Origin: a bacterium
GTDB lineage: Bacteria; Planctomycetota; UBA1135; UBA2386
Reading direction: 5' to 3'
Length of the DNA stretch: 64,000 nt
Assembly: GCA_024743115.1 (NCBI GenBank)
Contig: JANSXC010000011.1
Coordinates: 124,001 to 188,000, forward strand
The position numbers and the translations under genes were made by a program. The notes under the pieces are model-generated. The model had not been told where the DNA came from, made no database searches, and saw only the letters and a program-made list of their open reading frames with translations. Shown one piece after another: positions 62,335 to 64,000 of this stretch (within the stretch, counting starts at the first letter, position 1; every line of letters begins with the position of its first letter).

Positions 62335-64000
62335 GTGCACCCCCTCACGAACCGCGCCGCCAAACTCTCGCTCGCGTCCCTTGCGACGCTCGCCCTGCTG
62401 ACGGGCTGCAGCGACAGCAGCCCTGGCGGCGACCCCGAACCCGAAGTCAATCAGGCGCCATCGATGCTCGTGCCGAACCAACTGAGCGGTTCGAGCCCCA
62501 GTTACTCGCTGACGCTCGCGGTCAGCGGCACGGAGACCCTGACGTTCACGGCAACGGACCCCGAACTGGACGCGCTGACGTGGCAGATCCTGCCGGTCAG
62601 CGGCGAGGCCTCGGCAGTCGGACTGTCGGTCAACGGCGGAGCCAACGGCACGACGTTCGTTCTCGAGATCGCGACGGTCACCGCACCCGCAAGCCACGCC
62701 CTCGTCCTCGTCGTGCAGGATACGCGTGGCAACGCCACCGCGATCGACCTGGTGATCGTGCGCAGCGGGCCTCCGTCACTCACGAGCGTGACCCCGACGA
62801 GCGCGTTCGCGACCGCTTCGCAGCCCGTGACCATCACCGGTGAGGCGCTGCAGCTGGGCGGCGCCGCGACGACGACCGTGCGGTTCAGCGGCGCCCTCGG
62901 CAACTTCACGACGGTGCTGGACGACATGACGGTCCAGACATCGACACCGACCACCCTCGGCGCCGGCCCGATCGCGATCAGCGTCAACAACGGTTTCGGC
63001 AGCGCGACGCTGCCGAGCTCGGCGTTCACCGCCTACCGCAACCCGCCGATCTTCTTTGCGGCCGACGCCGCATTGGACTCCGGTAACGGCAGTGCGGCGG
63101 TGCTCGCCCGCGACGACACCGAGGTTCACGCCGTCTTCCTCGAGGGCGGCAACCTCGTGCATCGTGCTTCTGCCGACAGCGGAGCGACCTGGAACGCACC
63201 CCAGACGCTCAGCGGCAGCGAGACGCCGACCGAGCCGCAAGTCGTCGTCGACGGTCAGAACGTGACCGTCGTGTGGGTCGGCGACGGCACGACGATTCTT
63301 GCGCGGAACAGCAGCGACGGCGGCGGCACCTTTGACCCCGCCCAGGTAATCGACGGAACCGCCGCGCCTGCAAACCGCCCGCGGATCGCCGCCAGCGGCG
63401 ATCGACGTTACGTCGCCTGGCTCGCGGGCAACCCTGGGCTCGGCCTGGCGCGCGTCATGGCCAGCGCCTCGTCCGATGCCGGCGCCAACTGGGCAACGCC
63501 GATGCTCGTCGATGACGGCGGCGCCGTTCAGGGCGGCCACGAGATCGACTGCCACGACAACACCGCATGGCTCGTGTTCACCGACGAACGCCAGGGCCCC
63601 GGGGTCCCCGGCGCCTACACGAGCACGACGGTCGACGGCGGCACGACCTGGAGCGCCGCCACGCTGCGCAGCGCGGCCAACGTCGCGGTCAGCGCGCCGC
63701 GGCTCTGCGGTGACATGATCAACGTCCACACAACCTGGCTCGTGGGCGGCGTGCTGCGCTACTCGGCTTCCACCAACGCGGGCGGCGCCTGGTCCCAGGC
63801 CGTCACGCTCCAGGACACCAGCAACGGCGCGGTGACCGAACCTGCGATCACCTGTGACGAGGACCGCGTGTTCGCGATCTACGTCGCCGGTGGCAACTCG
63901 GTCTGGGTCGCAGCGATCACCGCGACCGGCTCGCTGCCACAGCAGACGCAACTCAGCACCGCGAGCGTCGTCGCCGGCGGCCCGCAGATCTACCACCACG
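62335..64000 (+). CDS. Sialidase/BNR-like lipoprotein (3'-truncated)
   Basis: The frame stays open from the GTG at 62335 to the window end (555 residues, no stop). The lipobox LLTGC puts the lipidated Cys at 25. A Gly/Ser/Asp-rich stretch precedes an Ig-like domain (LTFTATDPELDALTWQIL) and an IPT/TIG-like domain (PPSLTSVTPTSAFAT). From about residue 245 come BNR-type units: GNLVHRASADSGATW, TILARNSSDGGGTF, VMASASSDAGANW, TSTTVDGGTTW. The end is missing, so full length and catalytic residues cannot be judged. GTG is favoured because it gives a complete lipoprotein signal; no clear RBS was seen. Confidence 0.85.
   Translation, partial: MHPLTNRAAKLSLASLATLALLTGCSDSSPGGDPEPEVNQAPSMLVPNQLSGSSPSYSLTLAVSGTETLTFTATDPELDALTWQILPVSGEASAVGLSVNGGANGTTFVLEIATVTAPASHALVLVVQDTRGNATAIDLVIVRSGPPSLTSVTPTSAFATASQPVTITGEALQLGGAATTTVRFSGALGNFTTVLDDMTVQTSTPTTLGAGPIAISVNNGFGSATLPSSAFTAYRNPPIFFAADAALDSGNGSAAVLARDDTEVHAVFLEGGNLVHRASADSGATWNAPQTLSGSETPTEPQVVVDGQNVTVVWVGDGTTILARNSSDGGGTFDPAQVIDGTAAPANRPRIAASGDRRYVAWLAGNPGLGLARVMASASSDAGANWATPMLVDDGGAVQGGHEIDCHDNTAWLVFTDERQGPGVPGAYTSTTVDGGTTWSAATLRSAANVAVSAPRLCGDMINVHTTWLVGGVLRYSASTNAGGAWSQAVTLQDTSNGAVTEPAITCDEDRVFAIYVAGGNSVWVAAITATGSLPQQTQLSTASVVAGGPQIYHH

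Noticed and set aside
1..64000. tRNA or rRNA genes, transposases, attachment sites, replication origin
   Set aside because: Reading both strands I found no T-loop/cloverleaf pattern, transposase motif or DnaA-box cluster; a dedicated RNA search could still find something small.

Overview
This is a GC-rich (roughly two-thirds G+C) chromosomal window. Its gene content points to a planctomycete-like bacterium (phylum Planctomycetota). The evidence is three ECF-type sigma factors, one of them fused to a membrane anchor and a long extracytoplasmic region; two membrane-anchored Hanks-type Ser/Thr kinases; and an unusually high share of exported beta-rich proteins (propellers, beta-helix, carboxypeptidase-regulatory-like domains). 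The affiliation is inferred from this style of gene content; no rRNA or ribosomal-protein marker is present. I recognised no mobile element, CRISPR array, tRNA or rRNA.

Layout. 1-8.6 kb: the end of a LysR regulator, a GH20 hexosaminidase, then a tightly overlapping trio (ExbD-like/toroid fusion, GNAT acetyltransferase, PIG-L deacetylase), a small cysteine-motif protein and a carboxypeptidase-regulatory-like protein. 8.6-17.2 kb: a VPS10/BNR propeller protein, a repeat-built parallel beta-helix protein, a beta-lactamase-fold serine hydrolase and a YncE-like propeller. 17.2-20.3 kb: a divergent ECF sigma factor and a kinase-FGE fusion whose start codons are 17 bp apart. 20.4-25.5 kb: two exported proteins, an alkaline-phosphatase-superfamily enzyme, an Rsm22-type methyltransferase and a PrsW-family protease. 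25.5-29.6 kb: a three-subunit molybdenum hydroxylase operon (2Fe-2S, Mo-pterin, FAD), with an apparent single-base frameshift in the large subunit. 29.7-38.2 kb: exported proteins (one with a dozen 39-residue repeats, one with laminin-G and Kelch domains) around a pair of paralogous membrane proteins. 38.2-46.6 kb: a lipoprotein protease, RecQ, a parvulin, a GH114-like lipoprotein, an EreA/ChaN-like protein and a membrane protein. 46.6-52.1 kb: a carboxypeptidase-regulatory-like protein, a secretin-N-domain protein and a BNR lipoprotein. 52.1-60.2 kb: an ECF sigma factor, an exported protein, a second kinase and the membrane-tethered sigma factor fusion. 60.2-64 kb: a small membrane protein, a TolB-like lipoprotein and a sialidase-like lipoprotein that runs off the end.

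The strongest leads are: (1) the 1015-residue sigma factor-TM-extracytoplasmic fusion directly downstream of a membrane kinase; (2) a recurring ~100-120 residue module at the end (once in the middle) of six otherwise unrelated exported proteins; (3) a glutamine immediately after the predicted signal-peptide cleavage site in all 16 predicted signal-peptidase-I substrates; (4) the apparent frameshift in the molybdenum hydroxylase large subunit. All functions come from reading motifs by eye; no database search was run.
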